Positions 36,066-44,575 of a DNA stretch of 47,487 nt are shown here, piece after piece. Origin of the DNA: Candidatus Pacearchaeota archaeon (GTDB taxonomy: Archaea > Nanobdellota > Nanobdellia > Pacearchaeales > GW2011-AR1); the NCBI GenBank assembly GCA_023136775.1, contig JAGLQO010000001.1, positions 1 through 47,487 of the forward strand. Direction: 5' to 3'. Both the position numbers and the translations under genes were made by a program. The first letter of the stretch is position 1. Each line of letters begins with the position of its first letter. The notes under the pieces are model-generated. The model made no database searches. It had not been told where the DNA came from and saw nothing but the letters and a program-made list of their open reading frames with translations.

Positions 36066-36560
36066 ATGGAAGAAGAAAAAGGCAAAGAAATTTTGGACGA
36101 TGAGTCTGATGAAGAAATTGAAGAGGAAGATAAGGGTAAAAAGTTAGATGATGATTTTTTTATTGGGAAGACTAAATTGACTATTTCTCCTAATTTTAAA
36201 CCTGTAAGGAAAAGTTTGGAAAAAATGGTTACTAAAGAGATGTTTGAGGAGGCTTTTCCTGAGAAATTTGAGAGAGATGATGAAGAGGAGGAAGAGGTTT
36301 ATGTTCCGGCTACGGATGAGGAGGCTTATAATGAAGTGAGGGAGGACGAGAATATTTTTGAAGATGTTTCGGGGACTGATTTTTATGCGGAAAAGAATAA
36401 GGGGATATATTCTGAAGATAATGCTCGAAAGGATAAGTATGCACCCGTAAATGTGTTTGGTAAACCGGGTGACGATAAAGTTGAGAGGGTATCGGTTTTT
36501 AATCCTGAGTTATCTGAAGAAATAAGGAAAAGCCGTAAGAGTTCTACTACGTTAAATTAG
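36066..36560 (+). CDS. unknown acidic, probably disordered protein
   Basis: A 164-residue protein from the ATG at 36066; a TTG 18 nt earlier could add six residues. About a third is Asp/Glu, in clusters at the N-terminus (DDESDEEIEEEDKG) and around residues 74-105. The short KTKLTISPNFKPVRKSLEKM stretch (about 35-55) and the KDKYAPVNVFGKPGDDK region (about 121-137) look ordered or binding-like. No domain is recognised. Its place between the 523-residue gene and the TIM-barrel gene, about 45 nt before the latter, suggests a common transcript and an adaptor-like role, by inference only. Confidence 0.65.
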   Translation: MEEEKGKEILDDESDEEIEEEDKGKKLDDDFFIGKTKLTISPNFKPVRKSLEKMVTKEMFEEAFPEKFERDDEEEEEVYVPATDEEAYNEVREDENIFEDVSGTDFYAEKNKGIYSEDNARKDKYAPVNVFGKPGDDKVERVSVFNPELSEEIRKSRKSSTTLN

Positions 36561-36604
36561 TATAATTTAAATAATAAGTTTTATTTATTTTTCTAGGTGA
36601 GGAT

Positions 36605-38509
36605 ATGGAGTATAGTAATATAAGTTTTGAGAATTTTTATCAGGGTGGTGATAGCGCTTTTAATTCTGAGTATGGTGGATTTGAGGGCAAACGAATTAGT
36701 GCTTCGCAACTTGGATTTCCTGGGTCCCCCCAGACTGCAAATCAATTAGGGGAAACTGTTAATGCTTTGAAGCAGGGAGTTAAAGCTTTTGAGGTTACCA
36801 TGCTTACGCCCGATACTGCTGAAACTATTCCTACTCAACATTTTAGCGAGATGAGGGCTTTGATGAAATTGTCTGGCGTTAAGCCTTCGGTTCATGGTCC
36901 GTTAATTGATGCTGCTGGATTTGATGAAAAAGGTGGATGGGGTGGAGAATCTGGTCGTGCTAATAATGAAAGACGAATGTTTGGAACTTTGGAGAAGGCT
37001 CAAATTTTGGGTCCTGACGGAAATATTCCAGTTGTGTTTCATATTAGTGCTGGGATGCCTGGGACTGAATGGATGCCTGGAGGCGAGGGCGAAGATAGGG
37101 CTGTTATGAATAGGGGTGTTGCCATTAATCGAGAGACTGGTCAATCGATTGGACTTAGTCGTGAACATAAATTTAGACCTGGTATGGATCCAAATAAAAG
37201 TTGGATTGAGGACGAAGAAGCTGGGGGTTACAAGGAAGTTAAAGGTGGACCTGCTGGTATTTTATTTTCGGCTGAGGGGTCTGTTGATTCGGCAAATTCT
37301 ACGGAATGGGATAAAAAGATTTTGGAAGTTGCTGAGATGAATAAAAGAACAGAAGAAATTATAGGAGCGGCTCCTATGAATTTGGCGGAATATAGAAACG
37401 CATATTTTTCTAAGGATGGTAAGAAAATTGTTTCTGCTGATAAGGATGGTAAAATGAGTGACCTCCCGATGATTAGTACTGAGGCTCAGGCCAAGTCCTA
37501 TGATCAAATGAGGCGAGCTACTCTTTTTGCGAAAAATGCCGAGCAATCTTTTGGGAGTGCATTTCATAATGCATGGGCGTATGGGACTAAGGATCAGAGA
37601 GAAGAGTTGGAAGAATTATCAAATAATTATTCTGAAAAAATTAAGGGAGCAAGGGTTGAGGGTAAAATTTGCGGGGCTTTTGATAGACAGCAAATTTTAG
37701 GTAATGCGATAGATCAATTAGATAATATAACTAAAGGTCATGCTCCTGAACTCTTCCAAGAGGCTGGAGAATTTGCTTCGGACAAAGCTGCTACTACTTT
37801 TGGAAATTTAGCTATGAAATCTTATGATAAGTTTGAAGGCAAGGCTCCGATGATTGCAATTGAACCTGTTCATTTTGGGATGGGGCTTTCAAAGACTGAA
37901 GAGGTTATGGATGTTGTTGAGAAAGCTCGTGAAACTTTTTCAAAACAGTTGATTGATAAAAAAGGTTTGGGTCAAAATGAGGCCGATAAAATTGCTGAGG
38001 AAAAAATCGGAGTTACTTGGGATGTTGGGCATATTAATATGATGAAGAAATATGGGTTTGAGGATAAAGATATTTTAGAGGCTTCTGAAAAAATTGCACC
38101 GATGGTTAAACATATTCATATTACGGATAATTTTGGTCATGCAGATACTCATCTTGCTCCCGGTATGGGAAATGTTCCGATAAAAGAAATTTTGGAGCGG
38201 TTAGAAAAGAATGGGGAATTTGATAAGATGAGGAAAATTGTTGAGGCAGGTGCTTTTGTTCAGCATTTTAAGAAATCGCCATTTCCATTGTCGTTGGCTG
38301 CTTTTGGTTCTCCTATTTATGGGATGAAGGCTGGTCCTGGATGGAATCAGGTTATGGATGTTCAAGGAAGTTATTCAGGTGGATTTGGAACAATTAACCC
38401 AGAGCAACATCATTCAATGTATGGAGCCGGTTTTACAACAATGCCAACTGAACTCGGCGGACAAATGCCGGGGGGAAGTTCTAGGTTCGGCGGAACCCCA
38501 ATGGCTTAA
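36605..38509 (+). CDS. xylose-isomerase/endonuclease-IV-like TIM barrel with a large insertion
   Basis: A 634-residue protein with the AP-endonuclease-2/sugar-isomerase TIM-barrel pattern. Likely metal ligands all appear in barrel order: His97 (SVHGPL), His146 (VFHISAG), Glu420 (AIEPVHF), Asp473 and His476 (TWDVGHI), His505 (HIHITD), Asp514 and His516 (DTHLAPGMG) and Glu547 (VEAGAF). This is compatible with the nine-ligand trinuclear zinc site of endonuclease IV or with a sugar isomerase. Nfo-type proteins have about 280 residues; here about 230 residues of mostly helical insertion (roughly 150-410) lie between the second and third ligand groups, and a Gly/Met-rich tail follows 580. An AGGTGAGG ribosome site precedes the ATG. 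Confidence 0.75.
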   Translation: MEYSNISFENFYQGGDSAFNSEYGGFEGKRISASQLGFPGSPQTANQLGETVNALKQGVKAFEVTMLTPDTAETIPTQHFSEMRALMKLSGVKPSVHGPLIDAAGFDEKGGWGGESGRANNERRMFGTLEKAQILGPDGNIPVVFHISAGMPGTEWMPGGEGEDRAVMNRGVAINRETGQSIGLSREHKFRPGMDPNKSWIEDEEAGGYKEVKGGPAGILFSAEGSVDSANSTEWDKKILEVAEMNKRTEEIIGAAPMNLAEYRNAYFSKDGKKIVSADKDGKMSDLPMISTEAQAKSYDQMRRATLFAKNAEQSFGSAFHNAWAYGTKDQREELEELSNNYSEKIKGARVEGKICGAFDRQQILGNAIDQLDNITKGHAPELFQEAGEFASDKAATTFGNLAMKSYDKFEGKAPMIAIEPVHFGMGLSKTEEVMDVVEKARETFSKQLIDKKGLGQNEADKIAEEKIGVTWDVGHINMMKKYGFEDKDILEASEKIAPMVKHIHITDNFGHADTHLAPGMGNVPIKEILERLEKNGEFDKMRKIVEAGAFVQHFKKSPFPLSLAAFGSPIYGMKAGPGWNQVMDVQGSYSGGFGTINPEQHHSMYGAGFTTMPTELGGQMPGGSSRFGGTPMA

Positions 38510-38612
38510 TTCTTATTTTAAACGAAAATTTCTTGGTAAAAGAAATTCTCACGTACGCTTGTACGCTACGAATTTTTTTACCCTGCGAAATTTTCTGTTT
38601 AAAATAAGAATT
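38508..38612. repeat. family-2 long hairpin element, copy 2
   Basis: Arms AATTCTTATTTTAAAC (from 38508) and GTTTAAAATAAGAATT (to 38612) form a perfect 16-bp base, with GAAAATTTC/GAAATTTTC, GGTAAA/TTTACC and AAATTC/GAATTT above it and a GTAC tip. It begins in the stop codon of the TIM-barrel gene. Copy 1 at 1227-1330 shares inner arms and the right flank. Confidence 0.7.
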
Positions 38613-38893
38613 GTTGATTTTTGTTATTGGTTGCTTTGTATGGGAATTATTTGGTTGGATTTTTGCAGGATTTTTAGTTTCTGAAAAGTCTGTTGCTGAA
38701 TGAATTGCATTGTTTTTGATTTAGGTCTTTAGGAGAATCTTCGATTCTCATATTTTGCAGTTGGCTTTTTTTTCACGGACTCCGTTCTAAAAAAACACAG
38801 TCTGCACCTTGGCTGCTTAATCGCGAAAATGATTTTCGCTCCAATGTGTTAAAGGCTTTTGTTCGTTAGCACTCGCTCCAATAAATTAAATTT
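38613..38893. other. gene-free stretch with TTC-core hairpin
   Basis: No gene is visible. It includes GAGAATC-TTC-GATTCTC (38733-38749) and GCGAAAA-TGA-TTTTCGC (38823-38839). The phrases TTTTGCAGTTGGC and CACCTTGGCTGCTTAAT are shared with gaps near 26706, 35751 and 11230. Confidence 0.5.
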
Positions 38894-39736
38894 TTATTCG
38901 TTAACTACAAAATAAGTTCCAACCATTATAATAAGAATTCCAATAATAGTTGTTATCTCTGGTATTTCTTTTAATAAAATAAAGGCAAAAAAAGCTGGCC
39001 AAATTACATCAAGTAACATTAAATTTCCAGCATGTGAAGTCTTAATTTTACCAAGAGAACTGTAAATTAAAATGAAATAAATAATACCAATAATTCCGAC
39101 ACTGGAAGCGATTAAGGTGTTACCAATAGAAAACTTTGGGAAATCTAAAAATAGTAATGGAAGTAAAAACGGAGTGGCAATAAGATTTTGCCAGAAGGTC
39201 AAGGATGTTTTATTATAATTCTTGAATGTTTTTGATAAAACATAAATTAATCCAGCAAGCATCCCAGCAATTGCTCCAGCTAAATATCCGAGAATACTTC
39301 CTTCTAAAAAATTTCTAGGAGACAGTATCAAAATTATACCCACAAAGGAAATTAATAATCCAATTAATCCTTTCTTGGAAATCTTTTCTCCTAAAATGAA
39401 GTGAGAAAAAATTATAATCCAAGCAGGAAATAAATATAATAATATAACAGCAATAGAAACTGGTAGTTTTGAAATTGCATAAAAATAAAGAAGTATGATT
39501 ATTCCATGTATAGCTCCAAATAAAATCATTTTTTTAATATCTTTTTTTAGTGGAGATAATTTCTTTCTAAAAAATAAAAAATAAATTCCTAAAAATAATG
39601 CTCCAAGTGAAGTTCTAAAGAATGCCAGATTATAAGGACCGATGCTTTCACCAAATTTTACAAGAATAGGGGTGAAGGAAATAATAATGCCAGCAATTAT
39701 TATTTGAAGATATGTGGAGATATTTTCTTTTTGCAT
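38894..39736 (-). CDS. EamA-family (DMT superfamily) transporter
   Basis: A 280-residue membrane protein with about ten hydrophobic helices in two five-helix halves, as in EamA/RhaT exporters. The first half shows NLAFFRTSLGALFLGIYFLFF (about 34-54) and the FGAIHGIIILLYFYAI stretch; helix 4 has PAWIIIFSHFILGEKISKKG (about 104-123), a usual family mark. The second half repeats the pattern around LLDVIWPAFFAFILLKEIPE (about 243-262). It probably exports small metabolites such as amino acids; the substrate is not known. It stands alone, with its 3' end facing the family-2 hairpin. Confidence 0.88.
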   Translation of the reverse strand: MQKENISTYLQIIIAGIIISFTPILVKFGESIGPYNLAFFRTSLGALFLGIYFLFFRKKLSPLKKDIKKMILFGAIHGIIILLYFYAISKLPVSIAVILLYLFPAWIIIFSHFILGEKISKKGLIGLLISFVGIILILSPRNFLEGSILGYLAGAIAGMLAGLIYVLSKTFKNYNKTSLTFWQNLIATPFLLPLLFLDFPKFSIGNTLIASSVGIIGIIYFILIYSSLGKIKTSHAGNLMLLDVIWPAFFAFILLKEIPEITTIIGILIIMVGTYFVVNE

Positions 39737-39789
39737 AATATTAATATAAAAATATTCTTTAAATTATTACCTCTTTTCTTTATTCCCCC

Positions 39790-39800
39790 AAGATTTATAA
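39790..39800 (+). promoter_or_regulatory. TATA box of the DUF4258/DUF2283 pair
   Basis: AGATTTATAAAA lies about 30 nt before the ATG at 39828, suggesting a nearly leaderless transcript that would cover both small genes. Confidence 0.5.
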
Positions 39801-39827
39801 AATATAATCACTGTTTATTAGTGGAAG

Positions 39828-40043
39828 ATGGTGAGTTTTCTTTTGAGTAATCATGCAAAGTCGAGGATGCTTCAAAGGGGGATTGCAATAAATGAAATTA
39901 GGGACTGTGTAGAATTTCCAGATTATAAAATAACTAAAAATAATAAAATAGAAATGTTCAAGAAATTAAATAATAAGGTTTTGAGATTAATTTGTGTCCA
40001 AGAAAATAAATTTATAAAGGTTATAACCCTTATGTGGAAATAG
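39828..40043 (+). CDS. DUF4258 protein, putative toxin-like partner
   Basis: A 71-residue protein with the DUF4258 pattern: S-x-HAKSRMLQRGI (about 7-19), EIRDCVEFPDYKI (about 24-36) and a strand-rich end VLRLICVQENKFIKVITLMW. DUF4258 proteins often sit beside DUF2283 proteins and are predicted toxin-antitoxin pairs of an RNase-like fold related to RelE; activity has rarely been tested. The DUF2283 gene starts 7 nt after this stop, supporting the pairing. The function as toxin is inferred from family context. Confidence 0.75.
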   Translation: MVSFLLSNHAKSRMLQRGIAINEIRDCVEFPDYKITKNNKIEMFKKLNNKVLRLICVQENKFIKVITLMWK

Positions 40044-40050
40044 AAATAAG

Positions 40051-40275
40051 ATGGATATTTTAAATAATGCTATGAGAATAAGTCTTGATAATGATGCTGA
40101 TGTTGCATATATTTATTTCAAGGAAATATCTTCAGGAGAGGTAGTTCAAACGATATCTTTAAATGATTCAATTAATATAGATTTAGATAGAGAGGGGAAA
40201 ACTTTAGGTATTGAAATAATAGATGCAAGTAAAAATTTACCCGCTACTGTATTTACGAATAAAATAGTAGCATAA
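40051..40275 (+). CDS. DUF2283 protein, putative antitoxin-like partner
   Basis: A 74-residue protein of the DUF2283 family, with the diagnostic D-x-x-A-D-V-A-Y-I-Y-F motif (about 13-22) and the DLDREGKTLGIEIIDAS stretch (about 44-60). The usual family start would be at the ATG at 40072 (residue 8), giving 67 residues; the first ATG is kept because it directly follows the previous stop. It forms a pair with the DUF4258 gene 7 nt upstream. Such pairs are predicted toxin-antitoxin modules of unproven activity. Confidence 0.78.
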   Translation: MDILNNAMRISLDNDADVAYIYFKEISSGEVVQTISLNDSINIDLDREGKTLGIEIIDASKNLPATVFTNKIVA

Positions 40276-40307
40276 AAAATAAAATGGTGGCTCGACGAAA
40301 GAGTACC
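40273..40307 (+). repeat. leader block shared with the S28e upstream region
   Basis: This stretch matches 560-590: AAAAAATAAAATGG then TCGACGAAAGAGTACC. Here it forms the first codons of the nucleotidyltransferase, whereas at S28e it is interrupted by a TGA. In both cases a lysine-rich protein beginning ATGGCAAAA follows. Confidence 0.5.
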
Positions 40308-41294
40308 GATATAAAAAATAAAATTATGGCAAAAAAGAAAACTAAGGTGAAGGCAGTTTCTTCTAAAAAGAAATCTGTTTCTAAGTCTAAAACTTCAGAT
40401 AAAAAAGTTGTAAAACCAAAAAAAGTTGCCGAAATTGTTTCTCCAACTGTTATTCCGAAGAAAAAAGCAAAACCTAGGACAAGTAAGATTCCCGCAACTA
40501 TGAAGATTACTAATGAACGGGAAATTGCAGCCGATTTTGCTACTAAGGTTTATGATAAGTTTGATCAGATAATTAAATCAATTGTCCTATTTGGTTCTAG
40601 TGCTAAAAAATCAACTACGATTACTTCGGATATAGATATTATTGTAATTATTGACGATGTTTCTGTTAAGTGGGATGAAGAGTTAATTGCATGGTATAGA
40701 GAAGAGCTTGGAAAATTAATTCAATTTAATCCTTATGCTAAATCGCTTCATATTAATACGGTTAAGTTAACTACTTGGTGGGACGATATGATGAGGGGCG
40801 ACCCAGTCGTTATTAATATTTTAAGATATGGGGATGCTTTAATTGATTTTGGTGGATTTTTTAATCCGTTAAGGATTTTACTAAAAGAGGGAAAAATTAG
40901 GTCTACTCCAGAATCTATTTATACACTTCTTCAAAGGGCTCCGGCTCATATGACTAGGGCTAGACAATCTATGCTTGCTGCGGTTGATGGGCTTTATTGG
41001 ACAATGGTTGATGCTTCACATGCGGCTTTGATTTCTGCAAATATTATGCCTTCGAGTCCAGAGGAAATTCCAAAAGTGCTTGATGAACATTTTGTTCAGA
41101 CTAGAAAGTTGAATAAAAGATTTGTATCTTATTATGTGGAAATACATAAGGTTGCAAAGGAAATTATTCATGGGACAAAGGGTGTTATTAAGGGTAGAGA
41201 GTTAGATGATTATTTTTTGAAGGCTGATGCATTTCTTGGAGAAATGGCAAAATTAGTTGATTCGTATATTGATAAAAAGGCTGGAGAGAAGTAA
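40284..41294 (+). CDS. MNT-type nucleotidyltransferase with lysine-rich N-terminus
   Basis: A 336-residue protein. Residues 1-70 are very rich in Lys and Ser and probably disordered. The nucleotidyltransferase core follows: LFGSSAKKS (about 102-110) with SDIDIIVII (about 114-122), the G-S-x-D-x-D metal site. The C-terminal helical part (about 215-330) contains MTRARQSMLAAVDGLYWTMVDASHAAL and may be HEPN-like, but the usual R-x4-6-H motif is not clear. Related MNT-HEPN pairs are toxin-antitoxin systems; here both would be in one chain. It starts 8 nt after the DUF2283 gene. An in-frame ATG at 40326 is an alternative start. Confidence 0.7.
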   Translation: MVARRKSTDIKNKIMAKKKTKVKAVSSKKKSVSKSKTSDKKVVKPKKVAEIVSPTVIPKKKAKPRTSKIPATMKITNEREIAADFATKVYDKFDQIIKSIVLFGSSAKKSTTITSDIDIIVIIDDVSVKWDEELIAWYREELGKLIQFNPYAKSLHINTVKLTTWWDDMMRGDPVVINILRYGDALIDFGGFFNPLRILLKEGKIRSTPESIYTLLQRAPAHMTRARQSMLAAVDGLYWTMVDASHAALISANIMPSSPEEIPKVLDEHFVQTRKLNKRFVSYYVEIHKVAKEIIHGTKGVIKGRELDDYFLKADAFLGEMAKLVDSYIDKKAGEK

Positions 41295-41924
41295 TTAATC
41301 TGATTCCGCAATAGCTTCTAATTTTCCAGATATTGAATTCAATCTTTTTTTTGCAATAGCTTGCATCACATAAGAGTTTAGGGTCCCATGGATTTTATAT
41401 TCATCAAAAGTTGCTAACGCATTCATTACTAATTTTTCATTTTCAGAATCTCCAAATTCTCCTATTTTCCCTGGGGTATTAATCATCCTTTCCTTTAAGT
41501 TGTTGGAGATATCAATGGATGGAGTGCCATCTTCTCTTGAATGATATGATAAAATATTTTTACTAGTTAAATCATTTAACATGCCTTTTCTTTTTTCAGT
41601 ATAACTTATTCCAGCGTCGTGCAATGATTGCAATGATTGCACGAGGTGTTCATTTACCTGTCCAGGATCTTCGACTTTCTTTTTATCTTCTTCGGATGCT
41701 GTGTCATAATTTTGTTTAGTCATAAGGTGATTTCTTGCTAAATATGCATTATTAATTGCTGTTCCTATAAATGAATCAAGTTGTTCCCCACTAGATAAAA
41801 ACGTTTTATACATTTCTTCCATTGCTTCAATTTGCATATTTTGGTTTTCTATTCCTAATTGAGCATATCCAAAAGCATCTAAATGAGATCTATTGAAACT
41901 AGGTTTTGAATTTTCTTTTCCCAT
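41295..41924 (-). CDS. unknown helical protein
   Basis: A 209-residue protein. I choose the ATG at 41924 because a TTATATAG box lies about 27 nt upstream; the frame runs further back without resembling a protein. It is predicted mostly helical, with SHLDAFGYAQLGIENQNMQIEAMEEMYKTF near the start and an internal SLQSLHD repeat caused by a 9-bp DNA duplication (about 41620-41640). No motif or domain is recognised. It converges with the nucleotidyltransferase, their stops being adjacent. No signal peptide or membrane helix is seen. Confidence 0.6.
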   Translation of the reverse strand: MGKENSKPSFNRSHLDAFGYAQLGIENQNMQIEAMEEMYKTFLSSGEQLDSFIGTAINNAYLARNHLMTKQNYDTASEEDKKKVEDPGQVNEHLVQSLQSLHDAGISYTEKRKGMLNDLTSKNILSYHSREDGTPSIDISNNLKERMINTPGKIGEFGDSENEKLVMNALATFDEYKIHGTLNSYVMQAIAKKRLNSISGKLEAIAESD

Positions 41925-42054
41925 AATAGACAATAGTATTAGAGCTATATAAGCCTTTCTATCTGTTGTTTCTAAGTAGTAGTGACAGACGTAAATCTTT
42001 TGAGATTTATGGACTGAGGGCAGTGGGCTGGGGTATCGGGTGGAAAACATTGTT

Positions 42055-42071
42055 ACGTGGTTTATCCACGT
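42055..42071. terminator. hairpin downstream of the PEP-synthase-like gene
   Basis: ACGTGG-TTTAT-CCACGT is a perfect 6-bp stem followed by TTTTT on the plus strand. It lies about 110 nt beyond the minus-strand stop at 42178 and just upstream of the unknown gene's promoter. It could end transcription or be an operator-like palindrome. Confidence 0.35.
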
Positions 42072-42177
42072 TTTTGATTAGTAAGTAATAAATAATCATA
42101 GACAGGATAACTTAGTAACTTATTCATTTTTTATTTTGGTTTTACAAAGATGTCTTTGTTTTGTATTTCCAATAATT

Positions 42178-44394
42178 CTAGTTGAATATATCTTCTTTTC
42201 TTGGCTTTTCTTCAGAAATTGGTTCCTCTTCAGGATTTTCTTTTTCTTGATTATGTTGTTCTACTGGTTCAATTTCTGGTTCTGTTGGATTTTTTAAATT
42301 TTCTTCTTTGTGTTCGTTTTCTACTGATTCGGTAGAAACTTCTTCAGGATTTTCTTCTGCTGGTTTTTCCATGTCTTCTTCAACGGGTTCTTCTGGCATT
42401 TCAGAGTTTTCTTCTTTCATAGTTTGAGACTCACCTCCTTCTTGTAGGTTATTCCCAATCTTTTCGTCTTCTGACACATCCACTATATTATTGTTTTCTT
42501 TGATGTCTTCAGTGTAATCTTTTCCGTTTTCTAGTTTGTAGATTAATTCTGACAATTTTCGAGCGTTAGCTGGATTTGTTGTTATAGAATCAATTCCGCG
42601 TTTAATTAAAAATTCTATTGTTTGTTCTTTGTTGGTAGCTTTCCCGTAAATAGAAGTTTCAATGTTGTTGGATTTACATTCTCTGATTACTCTGGATATT
42701 AATTTCAGAATTGCCCATGAGGGTGCTTGAAATATTTCTTGTATGTGGTCGTTTTCCTCTTCAGCCGCTAAGGTGTATTCTGTTAAGTTGTCAATATTTA
42801 TTGATATGAAATTTATTTCTTCATCACAAATATCTTTTATTAAAATTGCAGCGGCTGGAGTTTCAATTGATATTCCTAGTTTAATGTCATCCATATCTAA
42901 TTCTTTTAGCAACTCTTTTGTTTGTTTTATTTCATCTGGAGAAATTACTTGGGGTAGCATTATTCCTATGTTTTTATTTTCGTTTGTATTTTTTATTGCT
43001 AATAATTCTTTTTCGAAAATATTTTTGTGTTTTAGAGAAAATCTTATTCCATGATTTCCAAGAGCAGGATTTCTTTCGGGTTTTCCGTGGGTTTCTAATA
43101 AACTTCCATATTTATCGCTTTGGATGTCGGTTGTTCTTATCCAGATATTTTTTTCTGTAATTGAATCTGTTATTTTTTTGAGATACTCTTCTATCATTTC
43201 TTGATATTCTTCCAATAAATTTTCTTCTTCGTATCTTAAAGGGTGTTTTCTTCCTCTTGCTATGATTTTATCTATTTTAATTAATCCAATTCCATCACAT
43301 TTGATGTTTGTTGCTAATTCGGTGTCTTCGTGGGCATTTGCGATAATTTTTATTTTGGTGTTAGTTTTTATTATAGGGAGTAAGTTTTCTTCGTCATTAA
43401 ATCCTTTTTGTTTTTTAATTTCTTTAGTTCCTACAATATGTAGATTTTCATTTTCTATTGCGAATTGAATGGCTTGTGGATTTTTAAAATGTTTTTCTAT
43501 TTTTATTGCAATTTCTGTTAATTGTTTTATTTCATAAGTTTTCAAAACTCTTGTTGAAGATTTAGCTTCTGGAAGATTTATGAATTTAGTTTGTCCATTT
43601 CCAGTTCTAATAATTGCTAATTTTTTATCAGATATTTTTTCATCAACAATTTCCATTTCTCTTGTGAGTTCATATATGTCTGGAATTATTTTTTTTGAAA
43701 TATCTCCACATCCAAAAATTACTTCTATTAAGATATTTTCGTCTTCTACGTTTTCTGTTTTTGTGAAAATTGTTCCAGATTTATCAGAGTTTACCATTTT
43801 TTGGATTATCACACTTGTTTTTACAAAATCGTCTAATCCATTTTTTTTTCTAAATAAAATTGAACTAGGAGTAAATGGGTAAGTAAAACATATTTTTATT
43901 TTATCGATTAATTTATTGTTTTCTCGAATATTGATAAAATTTCTTCTTTCTTGATTTTGATTGCTTAATTCTTCATCTACTGAAGCTTTGATAGAAACAA
44001 AAATTGGTTCACGAGATGATTTTAAAATAGATAGGGCACCTGGAGAATCTTTTAGTTCGGATAGGTCTATATTAAAATTGTCATAAGCTTCTAGAATTTC
44101 TTCTTTCATTTCTTTTGGCATTTTGGCATTGGCTATTAAATTTTGTATTTCTTCGCTCTTTTCTTTTAAATTTTCTTTATCACTTATGTCTATTTTTTTT
44201 AGAATAGATTTTATTTCGTCTTCTATTTTATTCTCTCTTAAATAGAATTGGAAGGCTTCAGTTGTTATAGTAAATCCTTGAGGTGTTGGAAATTTTGCAT
44301 TAAATAATTCTCCTAAGTTTACGGCTTTTTTGCCGACTAGGTTTATATCATTATTAGAAATATTTGAAAACCATATAATGTGTTTATCACTCAT
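42178..44394 (-). CDS. PEP-synthase-like pseudoenzyme lacking the phosphohistidine domain
   Basis: A 738-residue protein built like phosphoenolpyruvate synthase but altered at its active parts. Residues 16-50 (NLVGKKAVNLGEL, PTPQGFTITT) are the start of the ATP-grasp domain. The central swivelling domain with the phosphorylated histidine is absent: at about 325-345 the chain goes from the end of the ATP-binding domain straight to the barrel (TKIKIIANAH, DGIGLI at 367-372). In the barrel NPMLGWRG is NPALGNHG, the ND-L-T-Q motif is NIDNLTEY, and the catalytic CGQAP region reads SIYGKATN. The ATP-grasp RSSATAED region is SIKASVDEE. Residues from about 630 form a long Glu/Pro/Asn-rich disordered tail. 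Probably catalytically inactive; role unknown. Confidence 0.8.
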   Translation of the reverse strand: MSDKHIIWFSNISNNDINLVGKKAVNLGELFNAKFPTPQGFTITTEAFQFYLRENKIEDEIKSILKKIDISDKENLKEKSEEIQNLIANAKMPKEMKEEILEAYDNFNIDLSELKDSPGALSILKSSREPIFVSIKASVDEELSNQNQERRNFINIRENNKLIDKIKICFTYPFTPSSILFRKKNGLDDFVKTSVIIQKMVNSDKSGTIFTKTENVEDENILIEVIFGCGDISKKIIPDIYELTREMEIVDEKISDKKLAIIRTGNGQTKFINLPEAKSSTRVLKTYEIKQLTEIAIKIEKHFKNPQAIQFAIENENLHIVGTKEIKKQKGFNDEENLLPIIKTNTKIKIIANAHEDTELATNIKCDGIGLIKIDKIIARGRKHPLRYEEENLLEEYQEMIEEYLKKITDSITEKNIWIRTTDIQSDKYGSLLETHGKPERNPALGNHGIRFSLKHKNIFEKELLAIKNTNENKNIGIMLPQVISPDEIKQTKELLKELDMDDIKLGISIETPAAAILIKDICDEEINFISINIDNLTEYTLAAEEENDHIQEIFQAPSWAILKLISRVIRECKSNNIETSIYGKATNKEQTIEFLIKRGIDSITTNPANARKLSELIYKLENGKDYTEDIKENNNIVDVSEDEKIGNNLQEGGESQTMKEENSEMPEEPVEEDMEKPAEENPEEVSTESVENEHKEENLKNPTEPEIEPVEQHNQEKENPEEEPISEEKPRKEDIFN

Positions 44395-44413
44395 TATTTT
44401 TTAAGTCTGGGAT

Positions 44414-44425
44414 ATTATATAAAGA
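44414..44425 (-). promoter_or_regulatory. TATA box of the PEP-synthase-like gene
   Basis: TCTTTATATAAT on the minus strand lies about 25 nt before the ATG at 44394. This is the last clear archaeal promoter before the bacterial-like block begins around 44450. Confidence 0.5.
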
Positions 44426-44516
44426 TTTGTGCGATATAATTGCAGAGAGAAGATGTGTTTAACTGTAATATACATATTATAATGTAGTATATTAGACCAT
44501 ATAGGTTTTAAGAAAT

Positions 44517-44551
44517 AAAAAAAGAACTTCCAATGGAGCGGTTCTTTTTTT
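44517..44551 (-). terminator. intrinsic terminator of the bacterial-like block
   Basis: On the minus strand, AAGAACCGCTCC and GGAAGTTCTT pair around ATT and end in seven Ts, a classical rho-independent terminator, about 25 nt after the 72-residue membrane-protein gene. No such element is seen in the archaeal part. Confidence 0.6.
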
Positions 44552-44575
44552 AGTTGAATTTAGATATGGTCAGTA

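Noticed and set aside
41620-41643. 9-bp direct repeat (TTGCAATGA type)
   Set aside because: It lies inside a coding region, keeps the frame and adds only a SLQSL repeat. It is a slippage product, not a regulatory site.
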